The translations under genes were made by a program, and so were the position numbers. From contig JAVHNS010000018.1 of assembly GCA_036872755.1 (NCBI GenBank), forward strand, positions 682,001 through 746,000: DNA of 64,000 nucleotides, written 5' to 3'. Origin of the DNA: Orbilia blumenaviensis (taxonomy: Eukaryota; Ascomycota; Orbiliomycetes; Orbiliales; Orbiliaceae). The notes beneath the pieces are model-generated. The model was not told the origin of the DNA, ran no database searches, and saw nothing but the letters and a program-made list of their open reading frames with translations. Position 1 is the stretch's first letter. Every line of letters starts with the position of its first letter. Below, in pieces: positions 44,601-55,625 of the stretch.

Positions 44601-47059
44601 CGCCGCATATACATATCCCATCCCGCCAGTGGAGACCAAAGTCAATTCCGAAATATCAGCGCACTGATGCTCTTCCCTCAATCCGTTGCATCAAAAAAAA
44701 AACCTCGAACCAAAAAAAAACTCTCAATGGTCAGGTAGGGGATGGGGAAGCTAAGGGAAGCATGCATGTAACGGTACCTAACCCACCCTCAAACCCAAGT
44801 ACTCTACCATACCTTACACACCTGCAGGCCATGGTGTATGCGTATGTGTATCTGTATGGACTAGTGGTCTGGGTCAGAAGCACGTCGAGACGAGGTGCAG
44901 AACGGCTATTGTCACCTGAATGGGCATACAGACGGATCACAGTCACCTGACTGTCGACGCTCCGAGTCTTTCCTCCTTTTTCTTTCTTACTTATGTACAG
45001 GCAAGGCAGGGCAAGCAGGCTTTAGCTGCAAGTGCTGGGGTTCCTACATGATGCTACATACAGGTTTACCTGGTGGAGTACTACATACCCTTTTCTCTTA
45101 GTAGTCTTCTTTTGGTGCCTCGGTCGGAGTGTGTGTGGTGTTTATCACCGGCCAAGTCCGAGGTTGAGCCCGTGGTGGTAGACACTCTGCTTACCTGCAC
45201 TTCGCAGGCGAGGCTAACTAGTAGGTAGTAACACGTAGTATTCGCCAACGCAGTTCATGAAATGTAATATGCGTAATATCTGGAAGGTGAGGACTGAACT
45301 CTCTAATAATGCATTACTTAATATATATATATATATACATACCCATCCCGCTCTAGTAGAGCCCCGTTATAAGCAAATAACGACCACCACCACGATCGAC
45401 GAAACCAGCCTAATATTATACAATCGATTGAATTTACAGAGCTCGCACCGCATCGGCGATAGTTAGCGCCAATAACCAACTGCCAACCAACATTATATGT
45501 ACAATTTCCAGATGGTGATAAACCCGGCGCTTCGGGGGACTAAACCTGTTTTCTAATATAACTATGATAGAGGTTGGCCGAGTTTTGTCGATACTGTCTG
45601 TCTATCTAGATCCTTATCTCCGAATAAGTCGGGATTTTCTATGGATATATCAATGCAATGCTTTTCATAATCATATCGCGTCGGTGCAGTGGCCGTAGTT
45701 ATGCGTGACGTTAGAGCCTCGATTTTTAATATCTAGCACGAAGCTTGGAATAAAACAGACCATTATGTATTAATTATCACAATTTAGTTGGTAATTTGCT
45801 CGTAGTTTTGAAACTACGATGGATGAAATTTATTAGATATATATAGTACTCGAGGCTCTCTCTATCACTGTTCAATGATACTTAGGTACTTTTGCCCTTG
45901 CTCGTCTAAGATGAAAAATAAGACTGATACTCAGACCCAGCCTCAGAGCTCTATGTAACAGGCGGAGATCAGAATGCCCAGCCGTTAGTGGAGATGCCTG
46001 GACAAGGACCAAGATCGCCATGCATGTGTATCTTTTTTCGCCACACGCTATCACACCACTCGGGTGACATGAAAAAGAGAGCAAGATTTGGTGTACGCTG
46101 GTGGGTTTCTGCTCTCTTTTTCGTGTCACCCAAGTGCACACCTATCAAATTTAAAAAAGAAACACGTCGTGTCTTGTCGTGTCGAAGAGTCACGTAGTCC
46201 CGTGAGCCCCACCCGCCAATCCGTGCTTGATTTCAACCAACTGCCTGTTTTCGATTAGTTCCCGGACTTTTCAGTTCAATAGAGCTGCATACAATATTAA
46301 TACGGGCAGTGTCAATCGGAAGTGCATGCTTTAAGCCCAGTTTAATTACATGGTTTGTATGAGTCTTCCCTAGATTGAAACCCATGCCCACATATACGCT
46401 CCGAAGCGATATCACCTCGATGAGTTCCGTGCCGCATCTCCACATAAATCGAGCATTATATATCGTGTATTCTGACTCATCTGAAATATCTATCTCGTAT
46501 CCGTATCGATAAAAAAAAAGCTCCATGATGCTTGTTAACACTGCAACCTTAAGCCGTGTGTGTGTGTGTGTGATGCCATGGATATATGATATTTTGAGGA
46601 CTGGTACTTTGTTCTGCCGCACAAATAGTATTCAGAGCACAAGTACCTCTCTGACATTGATATTGACATGACAGGGGGGAGGCCTGACGGAAGTGGCGTC
46701 TGTGCCACAATTCTGGCCTTTTTTCTAACCCAACCGTGGGCAATAAACGGGAATGCGGTTTTGGTTTGACACCTGTTTGAAGAGGCAAAGAGAGTGAAGT
46801 GAGTGAGTGTATGGGAAATGGGAAAAGGGTCAGCCGAACGCATCAGCCAACAACGACAACTCCCTCCCATCTTAAAGCTATTCCGGTCTCATCCATCCAC
46901 TCCACTCCCCCATCGCTCGTTACGAATACATAAAAACCCGTCCTGTCCGCCCCACTCCGGGCTCCCCTTTCTTCTCTTCCAAAGTATCAACGGCTTCTTT
47001 TCAAAATATTATTTCTCGAGCAGACAGACGTAGTTTTTCTTGGGTTCAGTAGGTAGAAG
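41685..47059. other. 5.4 kb gene-poor region between divergent genes
   Basis: No supported gene in over 5 kb, between KXD1 (minus) and the membrane-protein gene (plus). It is full of short purine-rich and pyrimidine-rich tracts (GAAAGAAAAGAAAG at about 43269-43290, AGAAGAAGAAAGGAGGG at about 42951), TA runs, a (GT)n run at 46557-46571 and direct repeats such as TTAGTTAGTTAG at 43070. Frames of up to 156 codons are scattered on both strands without motifs. It holds the inverted repeat listed at 46057-46136. Long leaders or non-coding transcripts are possible. Confidence 0.4.
46057..46136. repeat. inverted repeat able to form a long hairpin
   Basis: Arms 46057-46083 and 46110-46136 (27 bases each) are complementary except for two positions, both of which would be G.U pairs in RNA of one strand. 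The spacer is 26 bases. The core arm is GGGTGACATGAAAAAGAGAG and its partner CTCTCTTTTTCGTGTCACCC. No gene or transposon end is recognised around it. Confidence 0.8.
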
Positions 47060-48448
47060 ATGCTGGACCTCCGCAAGCGGGCGTTTGACGCCGTCGCATC
47101 CGCCGTCATGGCGTCGTCAGCCAATCCCGGCAACGAGCAGCCCGAGCCCGTCAACGTGTTCGCGATAATCCTGTTCATGGTTACGCTGATTTTTGCTGCC
47201 GCGGGGTTTATTCTGGTATGTTTTCACTTTCACTTATAATCTCTTTTTTTTTTTGAGATACAAAACGAGTATAAAAAGTTGCTAATATAGAGGTGACATT
47301 ATTTGATTTTTAGTTCGACTACACCTTCCAAGTAGTCAAGATCCTTACTATCGTTGAAGACCTCCCCTCGGACTACGACCTCGCCCCAGCCTACGACGAT
47401 CACCTCGACGGCGACTCCGAACCCGAAGACGGCGCCCCGCCGCACTACCGCGACCACAACGCCGAGCTTCGCCCGGAAAGCCCGACCACAGCGCACAAGA
47501 TCGCACCAGGCCTGTACCTCGGCGGCTCCCCGGACATAAACGGCAAATACATCACCTCGTCGTTCCGAAAGACGATTCAGTATCTCCGCCATGAAGCTGG
47601 GTTCTGGTCCGCGTGGAGGGGGTTCAGCGTTAACATTGTTTATTCCATTGCCGCGTCGTGTGTGAATGGGATATTCTTGAGCATGTTCCCGTTTCCGTTT
47701 GGACGGTATATTTCGGGCGTGTTGGTTATGTTGGTTGTTAGTCCGTTGAGCTTGGTGCATACGCAGTACGTTTCCTCTCTTCCTCCTTCCCTCATCTAAT
47801 AGGTAGGTAGTTACGTGGGATTTCGATTGATATTGATATTAACATGGTTATAAAAATAATAGTATCATAATCGCCCCCCCAACAAAAGAAACCTGGTTCG
47901 GCCGCCTCTCCCGCCTCCCCTTCAAATCCATCCTCCACACCCTCCCAGCCGCCCTTCTAGTCGCCATAACCGGCCAAGCAACCTACGCCTTCCCAGATAT
48001 AATGGTCAAAGCCTTCGTCCCCTCTCGCGCCTTCGACGACCCACCCCCACAGCCCGGCAACAACCCCTACCAAAGCATGCTAACCCCTCTCCAATGCCTC
48101 GCCATCTACTCCGTCTTCCTCGCCAGCCACGTATTCCTGTTCATCCCCTCGATGATAATCCTCTACCGCGTCCAAGCGTCGGTATACGCTTCCACTGAGG
48201 AGGCTATAATTCCGTTTGAGAGGCTAGGGGCGCAGAGTATTCTACAGGCGTGGAGGAGTTATACCTGGGAAGGGAAGAAGAGGTTGATCAGGTTGTACGC
48301 GAAGGTTATGCCGGTTGTTTGGCTTGCGGCGTTTGCGGTTGGGACGGTGCTGTTTTTTGAGATGAGGTGGGTTATGGGGGCTAAGGGCCACGTTTTGGAT
48401 GTTATCCTGAAGACGTGGTTGAGGAATCAGTATGGGCGTGCGCCGTAG
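47060..48448 (+). CDS. multi-pass membrane protein, conserved fungal type
   Basis: Three exons: 47060-47215, 47314-47765, 47863-48448 (397 residues). Hydrophobic spans: NVFAIILFMVTLIFAAAGFI (residues about 33-53), one around GFSVNIVYSIAASCVNGIFL, YISGVLVMLVVSPLSLVH, AALLVAITGQATYAF, LQCLAIYSVFLASHVFLFIP and VVWLAAFAVGTVLFF, so five or six membrane segments. Hydrophilic loops include an acidic one after exon 2 starts (EDLPSDYDLAPAYDDHLDGD) and a short motif APPTKETWFGRL after the last splice. The arrangement recalls an uncharacterised fungal membrane family that databases often label ubiquitin carrier protein, a name I would not take as function. Exon ends are GTATGT and GTACGT. Coding call firm, role unknown. 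Confidence 0.75.
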
Positions 48449-49850
48449 ACTGAGTAGTTATCACTTGCTGGGGTTATTTAGGAGGGAGTAGATGAGAGTG
48501 GGTGGGTGGGGAGTGCATAAATTGGCTTGTTTTATTTCCTCTTTCTTCGTTTTTGAGTTATTGGTAGTATGTGGTCAACAGCGTCTGGGACCGAGACTAT
48601 GGTAGTATTACATCGGTTGGTTTATTTTTGGTTTTAAAGTTGGGTTTTTGTTAGCACAGCGACGGGTCTGGTCTTTTGTTTCCTGAACTGCATTCTGCTC
48701 GTCCGCTGTATTGAGTATAGTATACTACGAGACTAAGTATAAGTATACCATACAGCTTATGTAATAATCATTAAATAAAAACAAAAAAAATAAAATAAAA
48801 AAAAAAAAGGCGGATAGATAGACAGACAGACACATGGGGGAATTCGTTATCAATGAACATAGCATCATGTGTCCACCCGATCACGAAATCACTTTTTCTT
48901 TCCGCAAAAGAAAATTAACCCGTGAAGACCAATTAACCCGTGCTTCACAAGACCCTCTGTTTGTTCATTCGTTCGGCCCGAATTCAGCTAGCTCTTGTTT
49001 TTTCCATGTAACAGGTAGTCAACTTAGCTTGAGAAGAAGAACGCGCGCGTCAAAACCTGCCGTGGAATGGTAGCAAGGATTTATATTTTGTAATAGGATG
49101 GATAAAAGGGAAGGTGGAGGCGAGGCCCGCCTTTGCTTAATCTTTTTTTTTTGTTGTATTACTCGATTAAAACACCTGAGCAAAATATAATTTTTTTTAA
49201 GAGAGATAACTACAAGTTAAGTTTAACCATACTGGTAATAATTGTCCATGTCAGATAGCAGGGCCTTCCTGTTCAGAGATAGCTCTGGGGATGTTTATTG
49301 GTCCGGCTTTGAAGTTTTGTGGATTTTTTTGAGTGACTTTGGACATACGGTGTAGCCGGTTTTCGGGTTTGTTCGTGTAAGAACTACTAGGTGGTCGTTT
49401 TTTTTTTTTGGTCCCCCCCGGATTTTCTATCTTTTTCTTGTCTGTCTGTTTCTTTTGTGATGGTTATGATGATGATGCTGGCGATGAAGTCGAAAAGTCA
49501 AGTAAGCTTTTTTTGAGCGAAATAAGATACCTGGTCCGGCCGGTCAGCAAAAGTAAGTCATTCGGTCACAACATTTTGGTTACGAAAAAGTAGCCGCAGC
49601 AGCAGTTTCTTTCGAAACAGTTCTCTTTAAGGCAGTGGGCCCCATTCTTTTTTAAAACAGAAAAAAAAGTTTTTTTTCTATGATTCTTCCGAAGCTGGCT
49701 TTTCTATCGAGTAATGATCGAGTAATGCGAATTCCGAGACGGGGAAGTATAAGTATAAGTATCGACCCTTTTCTCACTTCCTCTCTCTTTTGTTATTTTT
49801 TTACTTTATTTTATTTTATTTTATTTCTTTATTTAAGTAAATAAAATTTC
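48449..49850. other. intergenic, nothing recognised
   Basis: AT-rich spacer downstream of the membrane-protein gene. A second copy of the motif TCAACAGCGTCTGGG lies at about 48578. Several poly-A and poly-T runs; short frames only. Confidence 0.35.
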
Positions 49851-49857
49851 CTCTCTT

Positions 49858-50397
49858 TTTTATCTTTGTTCATAACTCTCTTTTTTTGTTAAAGAATATA
49901 CTTTTGGGAGATTTGAAGATAAAATAACCGCTCGTGTGACCCATACCATACCATACCATACTACCTACTTTTTTAAACCTTTCGTTTGAAGCCAGAAAGA
50001 GAAGAGAGAGAAAAAACCCCGTAGAGCTCAAGCTTAGGTGTTACTTCTTGTCTGACCTGCTCTGATTCTACTTTCGGAATAACCATCGTTGTTATTGCCT
50101 GCGGTACCACACTGCCTGCCTGCCTGCTTATCTATCCATTCTGCCTGTCTATCTATCTATCTATCTATCTGCTCTATCTACTATCTCTATTCATTCCAAA
50201 AATACCCTGCCTTGTGGCTACCTATCCTATATAAAGTGTTATAAACACCACCACCACCACCCCGGAACTTCTTTCAAGGGGATACCTTTCTTTCTTTATT
50301 TTTATACCCCCTTATAAAGACATACATACATACTATTCCTATCTTTTTTTTTAAATAAGAAATCTATTTAATAAAAAAAAGGATTGAAATAAAAAAG
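49858..50397 (+). promoter_or_regulatory. allantoicase upstream region with GATA-type sites
   Basis: GATA-factor consensus HGATAR/AGATAA occurs at about 49859-49864 (as TTATCT), 49919-49924 (AGATAA) and 50128-50134 (as CTTATCT). AreA/NIT2-type GATA factors activate purine-catabolic genes when good nitrogen is scarce, which fits the gene downstream. A CTAT/TCTA microsatellite at about 50149-50171 adds further GATA cores on the minus strand but these may be incidental. A long pyrimidine tract precedes the start codon. Confidence 0.4.
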
Positions 50398-51976
50398 ATG
50401 GTTACCCGCATAGACGCCGACAAGACCAATGAAGTCTTCGGATCGCACTGCATTGGTAAGTATCTAACTTGAAAGTACCTACGCAACAACACCTTCCCTT
50501 CCCCGGAGTTTGCTTTTCCAAGACCAAAGACCAGGCTCTAAAAAAAGGAAAGAGGAATCCGATTGGATTGACACATTGATATTAATAATTGAATTTGACA
50601 AAATAGATCTGGTCAGCGCATCTCTCGGCGGAAAGATCGTAGCTGTCAGCGATGAGTGGTTTGCATCGGCGGAGAATCTGTTGACTGTCGCGCCGCCGAT
50701 TCGGAAGCCCGGTTATTTTGTGCATTCGGGGGCTTGGTATGATGGGTTTGTCTTCCCCCCCCCTTCCCTTCCCCCCCTCTTTCTTTCTTTCCTTCTATCC
50801 TTATTTTTTTTTTTTTTATTTTTATTTTTTTTGGAGGAGGTTACTGACATGTGATGGCGATGATGATGGTAGATGGGAGACACGCCGGCATAATCCCGAG
50901 CCCGAGGACTGGGTTATCGTTCAGGTATACACGCCCTCCTCCCTACATACACACACGCAGCTACTCTCATACACATACTAACATTCCATAATTTTTTATT
51001 TTTTTTTAAAGCTGGGCGTAAACTCCGGCCGCATCTTCGGCTTCGAAATCGACACCGCCCACTTCAACGGCAACCACGCCCCCGAAATCACCGTCGAAGC
51101 CCTCTTCACCCCCCCTTCCTCCCCACAACCAACTCCCACAGACCCACGATGGACCACAATCCTCCCCATCCAAGAATGCGGCCCCTCCCAACGCCACGTC
51201 TACCTCCTCCCCACACCCACCGAAAACGCATACTCTCATGTAAAACTCAATATGATCCCTGACGGTGGAATCGCCAGGTTTAGAGTGTACGGACAAGCTG
51301 TGCCTGTGTTTTCGGGGGATGCGGAGGAGATATTGGATATGGCGCATGTGTCTAATGGGGGGTTGGTGGTTAGTTGTTCCGATCAGCATTTTGGACGGAA
51401 GGATAATTTGCTGCAGCCGGGGAGGGGGAGGGATATGGGGGATGGGTGGGAGACGAAGAGGAGTAGAGAGAAGGGACATGTGGATTGGGTTGTTGTTAAG
51501 CTGGTACGTTCCTATATAATCCCCCCCCTTTTTTTTTTTTTTTTTTTTTCTCGATTATTTTGGAGAGTGAGGGATGGGTGGATGCTAATGATGATGATGG
51601 TGTACAGGGCGCCCCGACAAAAATAACATCAATAACAATCGACACCGCCCACTTCCGCGGCAACTTCCCACAATACGTCACCCTCCACGCTCTAAACCAC
51701 TCCTCGCACACTCCATCAGCCACAGCAGAATCCTGGCTACCGGTGCTGACGCCCGCGAAGTGTAAACCGGACTATGAGCACCATTTCGGCCTGCCGGGAC
51801 AGGATGTGTACATGCCTACTAACGGCGTGGGAGGTGCGGATGTGAGTAATGGCGTTGAGGAGGTTGCGAAGCTGGAGGATGTGGGTGAGGAGGTGGTTAC
51901 GCATGTTAAGATGACGATTATTCCGGATGGGGGGGTTAGTCGGTTGAGGGTTTTTGGGAGGAGGGTTGTTGGTTAG
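50398..51976 (+). CDS. DAL2: allantoicase
   Basis: Five exons: 50398-50455, 50607-50745, 50873-50924, 51012-51503, 51608-51976 (369 residues). Allantoicase hydrolyses allantoate to ureidoglycolate and urea in purine degradation. It consists of two repeated jelly-roll (allantoicase repeat) domains, and both are visible. Repeat 1: LVSASLGGKIVAVSDEWFAS, AENLLTV, WETRRHNPEPEDWVIVQLG, GRIFGFEIDTAHFNGNHAPE and KLNMIPDGGIARFRVYG. Repeat 2: VSNGGLVVSCSDQHFGRKDN, WETKRSREKGHVDWVVVKLG, ITIDTAHFRGNFPQYV and IPDGGVSRLRVFG. Introns are 151, 127, 87 and 104 bases with pyrimidine tracts and clear GT/AG ends. Length is normal. The gene name is that of the yeast orthologue. Confidence 0.93.
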
Positions 51977-53124
51977 ATTCCTCTCTTTCTCTTTTTTTTG
52001 ATATAAATATACTATTAGATACTATTGTATTGTATTGTATTGTATGTGTTTTGGGGAGGTGAGATGAGGTGAGGTGAGGTGGATTTTGCTTGACGATTTT
52101 TTTTTTTTTTTTTTTTTTTTGAGGTTCTTAGCAAGGGCGGTTTTTGAGTATTTTATAAGCACCAGCTGCCTCGCTCCGTTCATGTGTTTTTACGCTTGCT
52201 TTGCTTTTGCTTTCGATGTGGACACTTATATCTCACTAGCTAGTGATAAAAACATTAAAAAACAAAAATGAAAAAAAAAAAGATTATATACTTACTCACG
52301 AGCTAGCCAAGTTTGGCTAATTGACTTGACCGTATTCTAAAAGATCGTTTATACGTAGGCGGGGATGGTGGAGAAGTCGAAGGAAGTTGGTGATAGTAGA
52401 GTAGAGCTTCAATACTGTGCACATAACAACGGGGTGCAGAGTAGATAGATAGATAGATACTACTAAACAACAGCGATGACATCATACCATACCATACCGC
52501 CTCACAGTAATAGGTAGTAAATGTCAGCATACAGCAGAATACATCCCCTAAGAAAGAAAGAAAAAAAAGAAAACATGACATCATAGAGAAGAGTGCAGTA
52601 ACAGAGGTTGGACCCCAGTTGCTAAGTTAACACTACCAGCACAACAACAACAACCTAGGTAGGTACAAACTTCACGCAATTGAAAGATTCCCTCAGCACG
52701 AACCCCCCGTGTAACTATAAAACGGCGGACACGCTCCTAATAAATTTCTTGTTCTTTAACATCACGCACCATCCATTCATTCATTCATTGTTGTATGGGC
52801 TAAAAAAAGCTTCGTGACGCGTCTCTCCCCTCTATCTATCTATCTATCTATCTACCCGCTAGCTATGGCTACGACCCCTGCTCTTATCACTATCTATCTA
52901 TCATCATCGTCACCACCACCACCATCATCATCATCGTCATCATCATGAGCGTCTAGAAAGGTTACACGACACGCTCATCTCCTCTTTTTTCTTCTACCTT
53001 CTACCTTCTCCTCCTCCCCTTAGGTTTGGTGCCTCCCTATATATTTGGTATGTAAGTTCAACCTCATCCTATCTCATTTCATCTAATAAATATAGATGAA
53101 TGCACCCCCCTTCCTCCCCTTGCA

Positions 53125-53156
<32 letters not shown>

Positions 53157-53860
53157 AAAGTAACTAACAAGCTTTAAAGAAAATAGGGAAGGGAAGATGT
53201 CCACAAAAATGTATGTCACATCTTACATACATACATACATACATACGATATGGGGTAAGATAGGGTAGGGTAATATCCCGCTCTGGCGCCCCGGCACTAT
53301 CCGAATTCGGATTTTATTTTATGGACCCCAATTGGGGTGTCATTGACATCCAACCTATACCCCCCGGGGTAGGGGTGGGTACCCAATTGGGGTGTCATTG
53401 ACATCCAACCTATACCTCCCCGGGCGGGGCCGGGGGGTATTGGGAAGTGGAGGATAAGAAAGAAGAGGAATACGAGAACTTCCCCCTCTTCTTGCGAATA
53501 AGTATAAATACAGTCCCACAGGGCGTATATATATACAAAAACCCTCCCCCAAAAAAATGCAACACTAAAAAGTGTTGTTATTGTTGGCGGGCTGCTCTGC
53601 CCGATATTGCCGTATGATGGGGGGGTCAGAGGACCATGATATGGAGGATCATGAAATGACTGGCCTAACTAACTTAACTTAACAAAAAAAACAAAACAAA
53701 ATAAAATAAAGGGGCCCCTTTGTCTTTTCTGAAGAGAAGACATTGTGTTTTTTTGGCTTCTTTGTTTTTTTATTTTAATTTTGTTTTGTTAGTTGGTTGG
53801 TTAGTCCGCCCCACGGAGAGGTGACGGAAACATCTACTCCTAATCACGGACTGTGGGGAA
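51977..53860. other. gene-free microsatellite-rich spacer
   Basis: No supported coding frame. Contains poly-T (52099-52120), (CTAT)n at about 52830-52854, (CATA/TACA)n at 53223-53246, poly-T then poly-A at 53125-53158, (CAT/CAC)n at 52908-52945 and the 55-bp tandem listed separately. Confidence 0.5.
53325..53434. repeat. 55-bp tandem duplication with palindromic start
   Basis: Two adjacent copies (53325-53379 and 53380-53434). About 33 bases are identical, beginning CCAATTGGGGTGTCATTGAC; the C/G-rich ends have drifted. Each copy starts with the palindrome CCCAATTGGG. It marks the left edge of the G-rich block. Confidence 0.75.
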
Positions 53861-54316
53861 GGAAGGGGGGGGGGGGGGGGTAACTCCACTCCCATATGTT
53901 GGGAGTAGGAGAAGAGCAGAAGAGTCTGCTAGTGTTCAGACACGTGCGCCCCCCCTCCTCTTGGGGGGAAGGGAAGGGGAGGGGGCAAAAGTTGACCTAG
54001 ATGTTGCGAGGTAAGCAAAGTTATTCCAAACATTCCAAATTATATATACATATATATCTTAAAAATTTTTCCAAAGACTAACAAAAAAGAATAGGCCCCC
54101 GCGCAAAAAGAAACCTGGGAGAACCCGTCGGGGGGGACTCTATTTTACAGGCGGGTGTCTGCCCAAAGTCCTGCCTGGGGAGGTCATGCGTAGTGAACCG
54201 GGCAACCAGAGGAAGCGACGCCTTGGGGGGTGTGGTGGGGAGGAAGAAGGCGTTCGCTTCTTCTTCTGGTTGTTCTGGTTTCCACGCAGACATCCCCAAG
54301 GCATGTGGGGTGGGGG

Positions 54317-54354
54317 GGGGGCCTGGGGTAAGAGGAGGAAATACCCCGGCCCCC
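54317..54354 (+). repeat. G-rich hairpin, copy 1
   Basis: Left arm GGGGGCCTGGGGTA, loop AGAGGAGGAAA (54331-54341), right arm TACCCCGGCCCCC. The arms pair fully except for one bulged T. Confidence 0.7.
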
Positions 54355-54432
54355 AGGAAGAAGACGAAGAGGAGAGGGGAAGAGAGAAGGGGGGGTAAAA
54401 AGGACAATAAGGAGAAGAGAAAGGGGGGGTGG

Positions 54433-54471
54433 GGGCGGTCGGGGTTAGAGGAGGATATACCCCGACCGCCC
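54433..54471 (+). repeat. G-rich hairpin, copy 2
   Basis: Perfect 13-bp stem: GGGCGGTCGGGGT (54433-54445) and ACCCCGACCGCCC (54459-54471), loop TAGAGGAGGATAT. The stem sequence differs from copies 1 and 3 on both sides in a matched way. Confidence 0.75.
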
Positions 54472-54507
54472 AGGAAAAGAGAAAAGATGGAGGAAAAGGA
54501 AGCAAGA

Positions 54508-54547
54508 GGGGGGGGTCGGGGTAAGAGGAGGAAATACCCCGCCCCCC
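54508..54547 (+). repeat. G-rich hairpin, copy 3
   Basis: Left arm ends TCGGGGTA (54523), loop AGAGGAGGAAA identical to copy 1, right arm TACCCCGCCCCCC. One bulged T interrupts the stem. Confidence 0.7.
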
Positions 54548-55498
54548 TTGGAGAAAAATCAGACGGCGGGAGCGGAAGGAGGAAAAGTAGCCACCCCAAA
54601 GATTGGGGCGTTTGTGGAGGCCAAATCGAGGCTCCCCCGCTACGCTGGCAGGATGCGGGACAGAACGACAGACTCCATCGTCTTTGTGGCGGTGGTCTCA
54701 GTCTCAAGTCCCCCCTGTTACGCTTGCGGGTGCGGAGCCAAGATTGCGGGCCTCCATTGTATCCTTAGGGGGAGGAGGGGGGCTATGGCGGACAACATGG
54801 AGGAAGAGGAGGAAGATACCGCCCCACCGGTACAGTCCTGCAGAGAAAGAGAGGACCTGCTTGAACCGCGAGAATACTATTCAACATATGCATTTTTGCA
54901 TTTTGTTGTTAATATGTGTTCTCGTGGCTCGCGGTCCCTCCTTTGCATGTGCTGGGGGGCAAGTGGGGGAAGGAGAGGAGAGGGGCAGCTTAACACCCAT
55001 CATGTGCTGCGTGTGGTCGATGGCTTCCTCCTGCTACTGAGGCCAATGCAACTAGCTTCATCCTCGCAAATCCGGGCGCGGGGAGGGGAGGTGTTAGCAT
55101 TTGCGGGGCCTACATTATGTATATCTCTACGAGGAACAAACATCCTCACCATCGCCTGACGGGGGGGCAATGGCCCTTATCCCTGATGTGGGCGGCTGGG
55201 GGGAGGGGGTATCGGGACCCCTCTCGCACAATGAATGGCACCGGAAGCCCCTACCCGCTAGAAGAGACCGACGGAATGCCGAACTACTCGAACCTGGCAT
55301 TCATGTTTGGGGGGGTGGAAGATGCTTCGTTGCTCTCTCATACGGTGGGAGGCAAGAAACCAAGGCCAATTGGCCGGGTTTCATCTTCCTCCCGAATAAC
55401 CACCGCCCCCTGCTCCAAAGCATTTGCGGGAGAGGGGTGCAAAGAGTGGAAAGAAACGGGGGAGGGGCGCGAATGGGGGGAAGAAGCGTGAGATTGGA

Positions 55499-55532
55499 GG
55501 GAGGGGGCAAAGAGGAGGATCGCCCCCGTCCC
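55499..55532 (+). repeat. G-rich hairpin, copy 4
   Basis: GGGAGGGGGC, loop AAAGAGGAGGATC, GCCCCCGTCCC. Six-base inner stem, small bulge, then three more pairs. Confidence 0.65.
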
Positions 55533-55570
55533 AGCGGTGCCAAACCCTACTCCAAAACACCAACGAGAGA

Positions 55571-55585
55571 GGGAGGGAGGGAGGG
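55571..55585 (+). repeat. (GGGA)4 run, G-quadruplex-type sequence
   Basis: Four GGG tracts separated by single A bases, within a longer GA stretch. It fits the classical G-quadruplex pattern and lies just before hairpin copy 5. Confidence 0.7.
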
Positions 55586-55591
55586 AGTAAT

Positions 55592-55625
55592 GGGAGGGGG
55601 CAAAGAGGAGGATAGCCCCCATCCC
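55592..55625 (+). repeat. G-rich hairpin, copy 5
   Basis: GGGAGGGGGC, loop AAAGAGGAGGATA, GCCCCCATCCC. Nearly the same as copy 4 about 93 bases upstream; the two form a local direct duplication. Confidence 0.7.

Noticed and set aside
46535..46870. Minus-strand frame of 111 codons
   Set aside because: Includes a translated (GT)n repeat and no conserved feature.
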